This document shows, in pieces, positions 1 through 5,567 of a stretch of 8,813 bases of DNA. Both the position numbers and the translations under genes were made by a program. The stretch's first letter is position 1. Each line of letters starts with the position of its first letter. This stretch comes from Chloroflexota bacterium (GTDB taxonomy: Bacteria; Chloroflexota; Dehalococcoidia; SM23-28-2; RBG-16-64-32), in NCBI GenBank assembly GCA_005882715.1, contig VBEI01000110.1, positions 1 through 8,813 on the forward strand, in the 5' to 3' direction. The notes beneath the pieces are model-generated. The model searched no databases. It was not told where the DNA came from and saw only the letters and a program-made list of their open reading frames with translations.

Positions 1-954
1 GAGGACGCTACTAGAGTGATGGAGCTGCGGGACGACCGCCTGAGACTGATTTTCACCTGCTGCCACCCGGCGCTCGCGGTGGAAGCGCAGGTCGCACTCA
101 CTCTGCGAACGCTCGGCGGCCTGACGACGCAGGAGATCGCACGAGCTTTTCTCGTCTCCGAAGCTACGATGGCCCAGCGCCTCGTGCGGGTCAAGCGTAA
201 GATCCGTGAAGCGGGCATCCCCTACCGAGTGCCGCCGGAGCACGCCCTGCCGGAGCGCCTCGATGCGGTGCTGGCGGTCCTCTACCTTGTCTTCAACGAA
301 GGATATTCTGCAACATCGGGTGATTCACTGATCCGCCGGGAACTATGCTCCGAGGCAATTCGGCTGACGCGCCTCTTATGCAAGCTGATGCCGGATGAGC
401 CCGAGGCGCTCGGGCTACTCGCGCTGATGCTCTTGCAAGATGCACGTCGTGAAGCGCGCACCGGCGCCGAAGGCGAACTAGTCGTTCTCGAAGAGCAGGA
501 CCGAACCGTGTGGGACAGAGCCGAAATCGCGGAAGGATGCGCGCTTGTGGAGCGCGCGCTGAGAATGCGCCGCGCCGGGCCATACCAGCTCCAGGCGGCT
601 ATCGCCGCATTGCATTGCCAGGCTGACCGGCCTGAAGAGACAGACTGGCCGCAGATCGCCGCGCTCTATGGGGAGCTATATCGCCTCCAATCCACCGCCG
701 TCGTGGCGCTAAATCATGCGGTCGCAGTCGCGATGGCGGTTTCGCCGGAGGAAGGCTTGCGCGGTCTCGATGAGAGTGGTCTCGGCGAGGCTCTCGGCGA
801 ATACCATCTCTATCACGCTGCACGTGCCGACTTGCTCAGACGCTCCGGCCGCAAGCTTGAAGCGGTCGAGGCATACATACAAGCGCTCGGATTGACGAGC
901 AACGCGGTCGAGCGGAAATACTTGAGTCGCCGTTTGAAGGAGATGGCCGGGTAG
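1..954 (+). CDS. ECF-family RNA polymerase sigma factor, ECF42-like (5' end cut by window)
   Basis: This is the C-terminal part of an alternative sigma factor. Frame 1 is open from the first base (it begins EDATRVMELRDDRLR) and ends at TAG 952-954, so the ATG at 16 is most likely internal. The sigma-2 region (-10 recognition and core binding) lies outside the window. Visible parts are the DDRLRLIFTCCHPAL signature, the sigma-4 helix-turn-helix (LTTQEIARAFLVSEATMAQRLVRVKRKI) and a C-terminal extension of about 200 residues with YLVFNEGYSATSGD and a TPR-like end (GRKLEAVEAYIQALGLTSNAVERKYLSRRL). This layout, sigma-4 plus a long helical domain (DUF6596), is typical of group ECF42. In that group the extension replaces an anti-sigma factor as the control element, and the gene usually sits beside a YCII/DGPF-domain gene. 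Any such partner would lie to the left; none lies to the right. Assignment to the sigma family is firm; the ECF42 group rests on remembered signatures. Confidence 0.9.
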   Translation, partial: EDATRVMELRDDRLRLIFTCCHPALAVEAQVALTLRTLGGLTTQEIARAFLVSEATMAQRLVRVKRKIREAGIPYRVPPEHALPERLDAVLAVLYLVFNEGYSATSGDSLIRRELCSEAIRLTRLLCKLMPDEPEALGLLALMLLQDARREARTGAEGELVVLEEQDRTVWDRAEIAEGCALVERALRMRRAGPYQLQAAIAALHCQADRPEETDWPQIAALYGELYRLQSTAVVALNHAVAVAMAVSPEEGLRGLDESGLGEALGEYHLYHAARADLLRRSGRKLEAVEAYIQALGLTSNAVERKYLSRRLKEMAG

Positions 955-971
955 AACCCGCCCCACGAGCG

Positions 972-994
972 TGCCGAGTTTGTTTGGCATTTTT
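972..994 (+). terminator. Probable intrinsic terminator of the sigma factor gene
   Basis: Eighteen bases after the sigma factor stop, TGCCGA (972-977) can pair with TTGGCA (984-989) across the six-base loop GTTTGT, giving a six-pair stem with one G-U wobble. Five T residues follow directly (990-994). The stem is short, so efficiency is uncertain. The position, just past a stop codon and before a new promoter, supports the call. Confidence 0.5.
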
Positions 995-1028
995 CGCGTT
1001 TCGGATGTAATTCGTCGCGCTAACCGGC

Positions 1029-1058
1029 TTGACTTCTGTATAACTCAGTGGTTATATA
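1029..1058 (+). promoter_or_regulatory. Promoter of the ArsR-type gene
   Basis: TTGACT (1029-1034) is a good -35 box. An 18-base spacer leads to TATATA (1053-1058) as -10; a 17-base spacer would give TTATAT instead. Transcription would begin around 1065, only a few bases before the TTG start at 1068, so the message would be leaderless or nearly so. The inverted repeat at 1039-1056 fills the spacer and overlaps the -10, as expected for repression by an ArsR protein. Confidence 0.6.
1039..1056 (+). promoter_or_regulatory. Perfect inverted-repeat operator, probable ArsR site
   Basis: TATAAC (1039-1044) and GTTATA (1051-1056) are exact reverse complements separated by six bases (TCAGTG). The site lies between the -35 and -10 boxes of the ArsR-type gene. 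A TAAC-n-GTTA palindrome before ArsR genes of the SRPBCC-linked kind is a pattern I recall for this family. Autorepression is inferred from position and symmetry. Confidence 0.65.
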
Positions 1059-1067
1059 GCTCTTAAG

Positions 1068-1502
1068 TTGGAACCGTTCAGTGCTATTGCAGATCCAGTG
1101 CGCCGTCGCATCGTCGAGCGGCTGGCCGCGGGCGAGAAGACCGCAGGCGAGCTGGGCGAAGGGTTCGCGATGAGCCAGCCGGCCGTATCAAAGCACCTGC
1201 GCGTGCTGCGCGAGGCTGGCCTGGTCGTGGCGCGCGCCCAGGCGCAGCGACGGCTATACCGACTGAACCCGGCGCCGCTGGCGGAAGTTGACGCATGGCT
1301 CGCACGCTGCCGGGACTTCTGGAAAGAGAGCCTCGATTCGCTGAAAGAGTACATTGAGCAAGGAAAGCGCGAGAGGGTGATCCCGCTGCCGGCACGTTAT
1401 CCCGGGAGGGCAGGCCCTGACCTCGCCGGCTGGGAGACAGGATGCTGGCGCCGGTCGAGACGCTTCGCCGCGCGGTTACCCGTGGATCGGACAGCGGCTT
1501 AG
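1068..1502 (+). CDS. ArsR-family winged-helix transcriptional regulator with an unusual C-terminal tail
   Basis: This is a small DNA-binding repressor. Residues 1-100 match the ArsR fold: MEPFSAIADPVRRRIVERL at the start, the recognition helix region MSQPAVSKHLRVLREAGLV (35-53), a wing with RRLYRLNP (61-68), and a closing helix DAWLARCRDFWKESLDSLKEYIEQ. There is no ELCVCDL-type metal-binding cysteine motif, so a metal sensor is unlikely; this resembles the subgroup usually paired with SRPBCC (AHSA1-like) genes. The start is TTG at 1068. The frame has a stop at 1041-1043, no ATG or GTG lies between, and family members begin with this very motif. No Shine-Dalgarno sequence precedes it. Residues 104-144 are arginine-, proline- and glycine-rich, look unlike the family and may be read-through of former intergenic DNA. 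No SRPBCC gene follows; the propeller gene starts 18 bases after the stop. Confidence 0.85.
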   Translation: MEPFSAIADPVRRRIVERLAAGEKTAGELGEGFAMSQPAVSKHLRVLREAGLVVARAQAQRRLYRLNPAPLAEVDAWLARCRDFWKESLDSLKEYIEQGKRERVIPLPARYPGRAGPDLAGWETGCWRRSRRFAARLPVDRTAA

Positions 1503-1509
1503 TTCAGAC

Positions 1510-1516
1510 AGGAGGT
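1510..1516 (+). promoter_or_regulatory. Strong ribosome binding site of the propeller gene
   Basis: AGGAGGT at 1510-1516 lies four bases before the ATG at 1521. It is one of two clear Shine-Dalgarno sequences in the window, it fixes the start of the propeller gene, and it contrasts with the bare starts of the ArsR, desulfurase and HyuA genes. Confidence 0.85.
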
Positions 1517-1520
1517 CCCA

Positions 1521-2729
1521 ATGCCCCGCGTGATGGTTCTCGTCGGCACGAAGAAGGCCGGCTTCGTCTACACCTCGGACGTGAAGCGCCAGAATTGGGA
1601 AATCTCGGAGCCTATACTGCCCGGATGGTCGTTTTTTCACATGTCGGCCGATACTCGGGATTCCAAGCCGCGGATGTACGCGGCCGCCAACCACTGGGCC
1701 TGGGGCCCTTCTGTCGCCAAGAGCGACGATCTTGGCAAGACCTGGGACTACAACAGCAAGGACCTTGCATTCCCGCCGGAGATGAAAGGGTACAAGGAGA
1801 ACCGCAGCGCCCCCCCAGGCGTGCCGGGAGACTGGGACAACACGCCGGCGGGGGTGATCGGCAACATCTGGAACGTGCAGGCAGGCCACGAGAGCGAACC
1901 GGGCGTGGTATTCGCCGGAGTGCAGCCGGCGGGGCTGTTCCGCAGCGAAGACTGGGGCCAGTCGTGGCGCCCTGTCGAGGGGATAAACCGGCACCCCAGC
2001 CGACAGTATTGGAGCGGTACGGGCGGCGGCGACTCGTGTATCCACTCCATACACGTGCATCCGGACGATCCAAAGCGGATCTTCCTCTGCGTCGGCTCGG
2101 GAGGCTCATACAAGTCGAACGACAACGGCGAGACGTGGGAGCTTTTCTCGCAGAACGCGATCGTGACGAACCCGATCGGGAAGAAGCTGTTGACCGAGCT
2201 GGTGCAGGAGATGCCGGAGGCTTTGCCCGCCGGCAGAGATCCCGCCGCCATCGACGAGCTGCACCGCATGCGGCTCGACCCTAAGAACCCGGATCGAATC
2301 TGGGGACAGGCGCACTTCGGCGTCTTCCGCTCCGAAGACGCCGGCGATACATGGGAAGACGTAACGGTTGGGCTGCCTTCCTTCCACGGCTTCCCGATTG
2401 CGGTCACGCATCACCCGCCGGACGGCGTGTTCGTCGTGCCGCTGGACTACGGCCAGGACAACTTTCGCGTAGCGCTCGGTCAGTTCGCCGTCTACCGCAC
2501 GCAGGATGGTGGTAAGAGCTGGCAAGCGCTTACGAAAGGCCTCCCCGGTCCGAACGACTACCAGAGCGTCTATCGGGAAGGGCTCGACACGGATGGCCTC
2601 GATCCGGAAGGCGTTTACGTCGGCACCAGCAATGGCGAGGTGTACGCCAGCGCAGACGGCGGCGAGGCTTGGCAGCGGCTGCCCGGGACGTTGCCGCCGG
2701 TGCTATCGGTTACGGCGGCGGTGTTTTAG
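1521..2729 (+). CDS. Asp-box (BNR/sialidase-like) beta-propeller protein, function unknown
   Basis: A 402-residue protein built from beta-propeller blades. Six Asp-box motifs (S/T-x-D-x-G-x-T/S/A-W) are visible: SDDLGKTW (68-75), SEDWGQSW (142-149), SNDNGETW (199-206), SEDAGDTW (271-278), TQDGGKSW (327-334) and SADGGEAW (377-384). Such motifs mark turns between propeller strands in sialidases, VPS10/sortilin-like proteins and many uncharacterised 'exo-alpha-sialidase' or 'glycosyl hydrolase' annotations. The N-terminus (MPRVMVLVGTKKAGFVYTSD) is itself a blade strand with no signal peptide, so the protein is probably cytoplasmic, which argues against a secreted sialidase. I do not see a convincing sialidase FRIP motif or arginine triad. 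About 50 residues (209-256) between boxes 3 and 4 form an insertion with a helical stretch. It may be co-transcribed with the ArsR gene 18 bases upstream. The fold is well supported; the substrate is unknown. Confidence 0.8.
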   Translation: MPRVMVLVGTKKAGFVYTSDVKRQNWEISEPILPGWSFFHMSADTRDSKPRMYAAANHWAWGPSVAKSDDLGKTWDYNSKDLAFPPEMKGYKENRSAPPGVPGDWDNTPAGVIGNIWNVQAGHESEPGVVFAGVQPAGLFRSEDWGQSWRPVEGINRHPSRQYWSGTGGGDSCIHSIHVHPDDPKRIFLCVGSGGSYKSNDNGETWELFSQNAIVTNPIGKKLLTELVQEMPEALPAGRDPAAIDELHRMRLDPKNPDRIWGQAHFGVFRSEDAGDTWEDVTVGLPSFHGFPIAVTHHPPDGVFVVPLDYGQDNFRVALGQFAVYRTQDGGKSWQALTKGLPGPNDYQSVYREGLDTDGLDPEGVYVGTSNGEVYASADGGEAWQRLPGTLPPVLSVTAAVF

Positions 2730-2763
2730 GGCTGGCGGCTCTCGGCCAGGATCGACATCACGC

Positions 2764-3585
2764 CTAAAGGGCGAGCTGCCTCGGCGGCCGGACAATGATC
2801 TGGGCGACGTTGACATTAATGGGCTGCGTCACCGCATAGAAGACCGCGCTTGCCACGTCGTCCGGACTACCGAGGCTCTGTCGCAGCGCGTCCGGCATCT
2901 TCTCGAAAACGGCATCGGGAAGTCGCTCGCCTCGCTTGATTTCGACTTCGACGCCGGACGCCCGGACGAAGGGCGCGAGCACGGCCGGATCGAAATTGCG
3001 CCCGAAGTTGGTCGCGATCGCACCGGGCATGATGATCACGACCCGGATGGGATCGCCTTCGAGCTCCGCGCGCAGCGTGTTGGATATGCAGTTGACCGCG
3101 TGCTTCGTGGCGCCGTATACGCCCGAGTCCGGGCGTGTAGCAGCGACGCTGGAGATATTGACGATATGCCCTTGTGTCCCCTTCTTCCGCATGGCGCGGA
3201 TCGCAGCCTGGCAACCGGCGAGCAAGCCGAGGATGTTCGTCTCGAGCATCTCGCGCCACCCCTCGGGATCCGCATCGACGATCGTTCCTGGATACGACAC
3301 GCCGGCGTTATTCACCATGATGTCGAGTCGGCCCGTTTCGCTAGCCGCGCGCTCCACCAAGTCCTGCACCTGGGAAACATCGCGAACGTTGGCCACCACG
3401 GGCGTGGCCTTTCCGCCATTCTCCTCGATGCGCGCCTTCGAAGCCTCCATCGCGTCTGGCGTGCGGCCTGCCAGATAGACATGAGCGCCCGCGCCGCCGA
3501 GTCTCTCAGCGATCGCCCGTCCGATTCCACTGGAGGCGCCTGTGACAACGGCAGTCTTGCCGGTTAGTATTTGGCCGGAAGTCAT
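2764..3585 (-). CDS. Short-chain dehydrogenase/reductase (SDR), classical type, probably NADP-dependent
   Basis: A 273-residue cytoplasmic oxidoreductase with a Rossmann fold. Visible motifs are the cofactor loop TGASSGIG (15-22), NNAG (92-95), the active-site Asn in TNILG (117), Ser in NISSVAA (145/146), and the YGATK box with Tyr157 and Lys161. PGAIATNF (187-194) is the usual post-catalytic loop. Arg41 at the end of the second strand (LAGRTP) suggests NADP(H). The C-terminal VNVAQIIVRPPRQ resembles YdfG-like reductases of hydroxy acids and other small carbonyl compounds, but the substrate cannot be read. The start is ATG at 3585, backed by AAGGAG eight bases upstream (complement of 3594-3599). 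It faces the propeller gene, with stops 34 bases apart, and diverges from the TetR gene, whose product probably controls it. Confidence 0.93.
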   Translation of the reverse strand: MTSGQILTGKTAVVTGASSGIGRAIAERLGGAGAHVYLAGRTPDAMEASKARIEENGGKATPVVANVRDVSQVQDLVERAASETGRLDIMVNNAGVSYPGTIVDADPEGWREMLETNILGLLAGCQAAIRAMRKKGTQGHIVNISSVAATRPDSGVYGATKHAVNCISNTLRAELEGDPIRVVIIMPGAIATNFGRNFDPAVLAPFVRASGVEVEIKRGERLPDAVFEKMPDALRQSLGSPDDVASAVFYAVTQPINVNVAQIIVRPPRQLAL

Positions 3586-3593
3586 GCTTCGTT

Positions 3594-3599
3594 CTCCTT
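3594..3599 (-). promoter_or_regulatory. Ribosome binding site of the SDR gene
   Basis: CTCCTT on the plus strand reads AAGGAG on the minus strand, eight bases before the ATG at 3585. It fixes the SDR start. Confidence 0.8.
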
Positions 3600-3624
3600 C
3601 TCTGCTCTGAGTCGGGTGGTGGTC

Positions 3625-3653
3625 ATATTGACATTGTGTGCTCGGATTGTCAA
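3625..3653 (-). promoter_or_regulatory. Probable SDR promoter (minus strand)
   Basis: Read on the minus strand, TTGACA (3653-3648) is a perfect -35 box, followed after 17 bases by CAATAT (3630-3625), a 3-of-6 match to the -10 consensus. Transcription would start near 3618 and leave a leader of about 33 bases holding the ribosome binding site. The -35 box is also the right arm of the inverted repeat, so a bound repressor would block it. Confidence 0.5.
3628..3653 (+). promoter_or_regulatory. Inverted repeat in the SDR/TetR divergent region, probable TetR operator
   Basis: TTGACA (3628-3633) and TGTCAA (3648-3653) are exact reverse complements with a 14-base spacer. The repeat is the only clear symmetric element in the 80-base gap between the divergent starts. 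Each arm is also a consensus -35 hexamer for one of the two directions. No good -10 box follows in the plus direction (CAAGCT at 17 bases is poor), so the TetR promoter is less certain than the SDR one. Binding by the adjacent TetR protein is inferred from the layout. Confidence 0.5.
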
Positions 3654-3665
3654 GCTGTTAGAGAC

Positions 3666-4247
3666 ATGATTCGGACGGCGACCACCTCCCGCGAGCGCAT
3701 TCTCACCGCAGGATTCACGCTCTTCGGGCGCTACGGCTTCAGGCGAACGTCGATGGAGGATATCGCCTCTGAGGCGGGGCTCTCTCGTGCAGCACTCTAT
3801 CTGCAGTTCCGCAATAAGGAAGAAATCTTCCGCGAATTGGCCGCCGACTTGCATGAAGGGGCGTTGTCGCAGGCCGAAGCGGCCCTCGGCACTCAGGATT
3901 CCCTCCCCGAGCGACTCCGTTCAGCCGTAGAGGCGAAGACGCTGCGCATGATCGACATTGGCCATCACTCGCCCCACGGGAGCGAACTGATGGATGAGAA
4001 GAACCGCCTGTGCGGCGACCTGGCGATAGATAGTGAGAAGCGTTTTCAGCGGATGTTGACGCGGGCTTTCAAGCGCGCTGACGAAGGACCAGAGATAGAC
4101 CTCCGCGCTTCGGGATTGAGTGCCTCAGAAGCAGCAGAACTGTTCGCTCGCGCGGTCGATGGGCTCAAGAGCGCGGAAATAGCGACCGATACCTACAGGA
4201 AGCGTGTCGCCTCCTTTGCTAAGCTGTTCGTTGCCGGCCTCAGCTAA
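3666..4247 (+). CDS. TetR/AcrR-family transcriptional regulator
   Basis: A one-component repressor, 193 residues from ATG 3666. The N-terminal domain is canonical: SRERILTAGFTLFGRYGFRRTSMEDIA, then the recognition helix in EAGLSRAALYLQFRNKEEIFREL. The rest is a helical ligand and dimer domain with no recognisable specificity. An upstream in-frame GTG at 3636 would add ten residues (starting CSDCQAV after Met), but it lies inside the inverted repeat, so I prefer 3666; the ribosome binding site there is weak (AGAG). The gene ends in tandem stops (TAATAA, 4245-4250). It diverges from the SDR gene, the usual layout for a TetR protein that represses its neighbour and itself. The family is certain; the target is inferred. 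Confidence 0.92.
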   Translation: MIRTATTSRERILTAGFTLFGRYGFRRTSMEDIASEAGLSRAALYLQFRNKEEIFRELAADLHEGALSQAEAALGTQDSLPERLRSAVEAKTLRMIDIGHHSPHGSELMDEKNRLCGDLAIDSEKRFQRMLTRAFKRADEGPEIDLRASGLSASEAAELFARAVDGLKSAEIATDTYRKRVASFAKLFVAGLS

Positions 4248-4257
4248 TAACGAGCCT

Positions 4258-4318
4258 TTGACACCCCATCGCATGCGCGCTACGCTTTGGAGCGTGATAC
4301 CCCGCCCCCGTATACCAT
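4258..4318 (+). promoter_or_regulatory. Promoter region of the cysteine desulfurase gene (two candidates)
   Basis: Candidate A is TTGACA (4258-4263), a 17-base spacer and TACGCT (4281-4286), giving a leader of about 33 bases. Candidate B lies closer: TATACC (4311-4316), with TTGGAG (4287-4292) 18 bases before it, or TACCAT (4313-4318). It would start transcription at or next to the ATG at 4326 and give a leaderless message. A has the better -35; B explains why no Shine-Dalgarno sequence precedes the gene. A perfect five-base inverted repeat (ACGCT/AGCGT, 4282-4295) overlaps the -10 of candidate A. Confidence 0.5.
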
Positions 4319-4325
4319 TCGACGA

Positions 4326-5519
4326 ATGAAGACGCGAATTTATCTCGACCACGCGGCGACGACTCGCCTACATCCGAAGGCGTTGGAGGCTATGCGGCCG
4401 TATCTGGACGGTGAGTTCGGGAACCCCTCCGGCATGTACGCGCTGGGAAAAGAAGCCGCCTGTGCCATCGACAAAGCCAGGAATTCGGTCGCTCAGGTGC
4501 TTGGCTGCCGTCCGCAGGAAATCGTCTTTACTGGACCGGGGACGGAGTCAATCAACGCCGCGATCAAAGGCGTCGCGTTCGCACAGCAGCTAGCCGGTCT
4601 CGGCAACCACATAGTCACGACGCGCATCGAGCACCATGCTGTGCTGCACTCCTGCGATTACCTCGCAAAGTTTGGCTTCGAGACGACGTTCCTTCCGGTC
4701 GATTCCTTCGGCACTGTCGATCCCGATGACGTCGCTCGAGCAGTCACCGAGCGGACCGTGCTCGTGAGTGTGATGCTTGCCAACAACGAGGTGGGCACGA
4801 TCGAGCCGCTGCCGGAGATCGCGGAAGCCGTGCAGCGGCGTGCGAAGGCATTGCGGCGACGCGTCGCCCTCCATACGGATGCTGTACAGGGCGCCAACGC
4901 GCTCAGCCTCGACGTGAAGCGGCTGGGCGTAGACCTGTTAAGCCTTTCGGCTCACAAGTTTGGCGGTCCAAAGGGTGCGGGTGTGCTGTACATGAGGCGC
5001 GGCACCCCGTTCCTCGAGCTAATGAGCGGGGGTGGCCAAGAGCGGCAGCGGCGGGCCGGAACGGAAAACGTGGCCGGCATAACCGGCACGGCAACCGCCC
5101 TGAGTGAAGCCCAGGCCAATACAGAGCGTTATTCGGAGGTCTGCGGTCAGTTGTCAAGGCAGCTGGTCGACGGCGTCCTTCGATCCATTCCGGCGGCGAG
5201 ACTTACCGGACACCCCGAGCAGCGACTTCCGAACAACGTCCACTTCAGTTTTGAAGGGGCCGAGTCCGACGCGATGCTATCGCGGTTAGATGCACTGGGC
5301 ATCGCTGCCAGCGCCGGAAGCGCCTGCACGTCCGCCACGTGGGAACCCTCTCACGTGCTTACTGCGATCGGGATGCCGCTGAGCCGGGCGGCCGGAGTGC
5401 TGCGACTCACCTGCGGACCGGAGAACACCAAAGAGGAGATCGACCACGTGCTCTCGGTGCTGCCGGAAGTCGTCGCGGAGTCGCGGTCGCACGCGCGGCC
5501 GGGGCTGTCGGCGAAGTAG
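4326..5519 (+). CDS. Cysteine desulfurase, class V aminotransferase fold (IscS/NifS type)
   Basis: A PLP enzyme that takes sulfur from L-cysteine as an enzyme persulfide and releases alanine; cytoplasmic. The 397-residue length is normal. Landmarks from ATG 4326 are YLDHAATT (6-13), GNPS (32-35), GTES (72-75, phosphate contact), His103 in IEHHAVL (PLP stacking), Asp185 and Gln188 in HTDAVQG, the PLP lysine Lys211 in SAHKFGGPKG, RAGTEN (243-248), and the persulfide Cys334 in SAGSACTSATWEPSHVL. All catalytic residues are present. Small departures are TGPGTES where TSGGTES is usual and NPSGMY where NPSSxH is usual. The start at 4326 fits the family N-terminus; an earlier in-frame TTG at 4287 would add residues unlike the family. 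No IscU, MnmA, ThiI or SufE partner is in view. The hyuA start lies 48 bases downstream, close enough for co-transcription. Confidence 0.93.
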   Translation: MKTRIYLDHAATTRLHPKALEAMRPYLDGEFGNPSGMYALGKEAACAIDKARNSVAQVLGCRPQEIVFTGPGTESINAAIKGVAFAQQLAGLGNHIVTTRIEHHAVLHSCDYLAKFGFETTFLPVDSFGTVDPDDVARAVTERTVLVSVMLANNEVGTIEPLPEIAEAVQRRAKALRRRVALHTDAVQGANALSLDVKRLGVDLLSLSAHKFGGPKGAGVLYMRRGTPFLELMSGGGQERQRRAGTENVAGITGTATALSEAQANTERYSEVCGQLSRQLVDGVLRSIPAARLTGHPEQRLPNNVHFSFEGAESDAMLSRLDALGIAASAGSACTSATWEPSHVLTAIGMPLSRAAGVLRLTCGPENTKEEIDHVLSVLPEVVAESRSHARPGLSAK

Positions 5520-5555
5520 GCGTTGCCTAGATAACGAATCTGCTCAGCCGGGCGT

Positions 5556-5561
5556 TAAACT
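5556..5561 (+). promoter_or_regulatory. Possible -10 element for a leaderless hyuA transcript
   Basis: TAAACT (5556-5561) matches four of six -10 consensus bases and ends six bases before the ATG at 5568, so +1 would fall on the start codon. No -35 box is evident, and no Shine-Dalgarno sequence lies in the 48 bases after the desulfurase stop. The alternative is read-through from the desulfurase gene. Confidence 0.35.
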
Positions 5562-5567
5562 GGCTCC

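Noticed and set aside
1442..2284. A 280-codon plus-strand frame overlapping the propeller gene
   Set aside because: It is a shifted-frame shadow of the propeller gene: Arg-rich, without motifs, and without a plausible start.
2730..2763. CTGGC/GCCAG hairpin between the convergent propeller and SDR genes as a terminator
   Set aside because: The stem is only five pairs with an eight-base loop and no T run follows on either strand, so it does not meet the look of an intrinsic terminator.
2506..3567. A 353-codon open frame on the plus strand, running across the end of the propeller gene and antisense to the SDR gene
   Set aside because: Its translation has no recognisable domain and is rich in Arg, Ala and Gly, as expected of the complement of a high-GC gene. 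The SDR gene on the other strand has every family motif and a good ribosome binding site.
3636..3665. GTG at 3636 as the start of the TetR gene
   Set aside because: It lies within the TTGACA/TGTCAA repeat, has no ribosome binding site, and adds residues not typical of the family. ATG 3666 gives a standard TetR N-terminus.
4287..4325. TTG at 4287 as the start of the desulfurase gene
   Set aside because: The added 13 residues (rich in Pro and Arg) have no counterpart in the family, and the stretch overlaps promoter-like sequence. ATG 4326 leads straight into the conserved YLDHAATT motif.
5517..5529. TAGGC-GTT-GCCTA inverted repeat at the desulfurase stop codon
   Set aside because: Five pairs with a three-base loop and no T tract; in high-GC DNA such a short palindrome is expected by chance.
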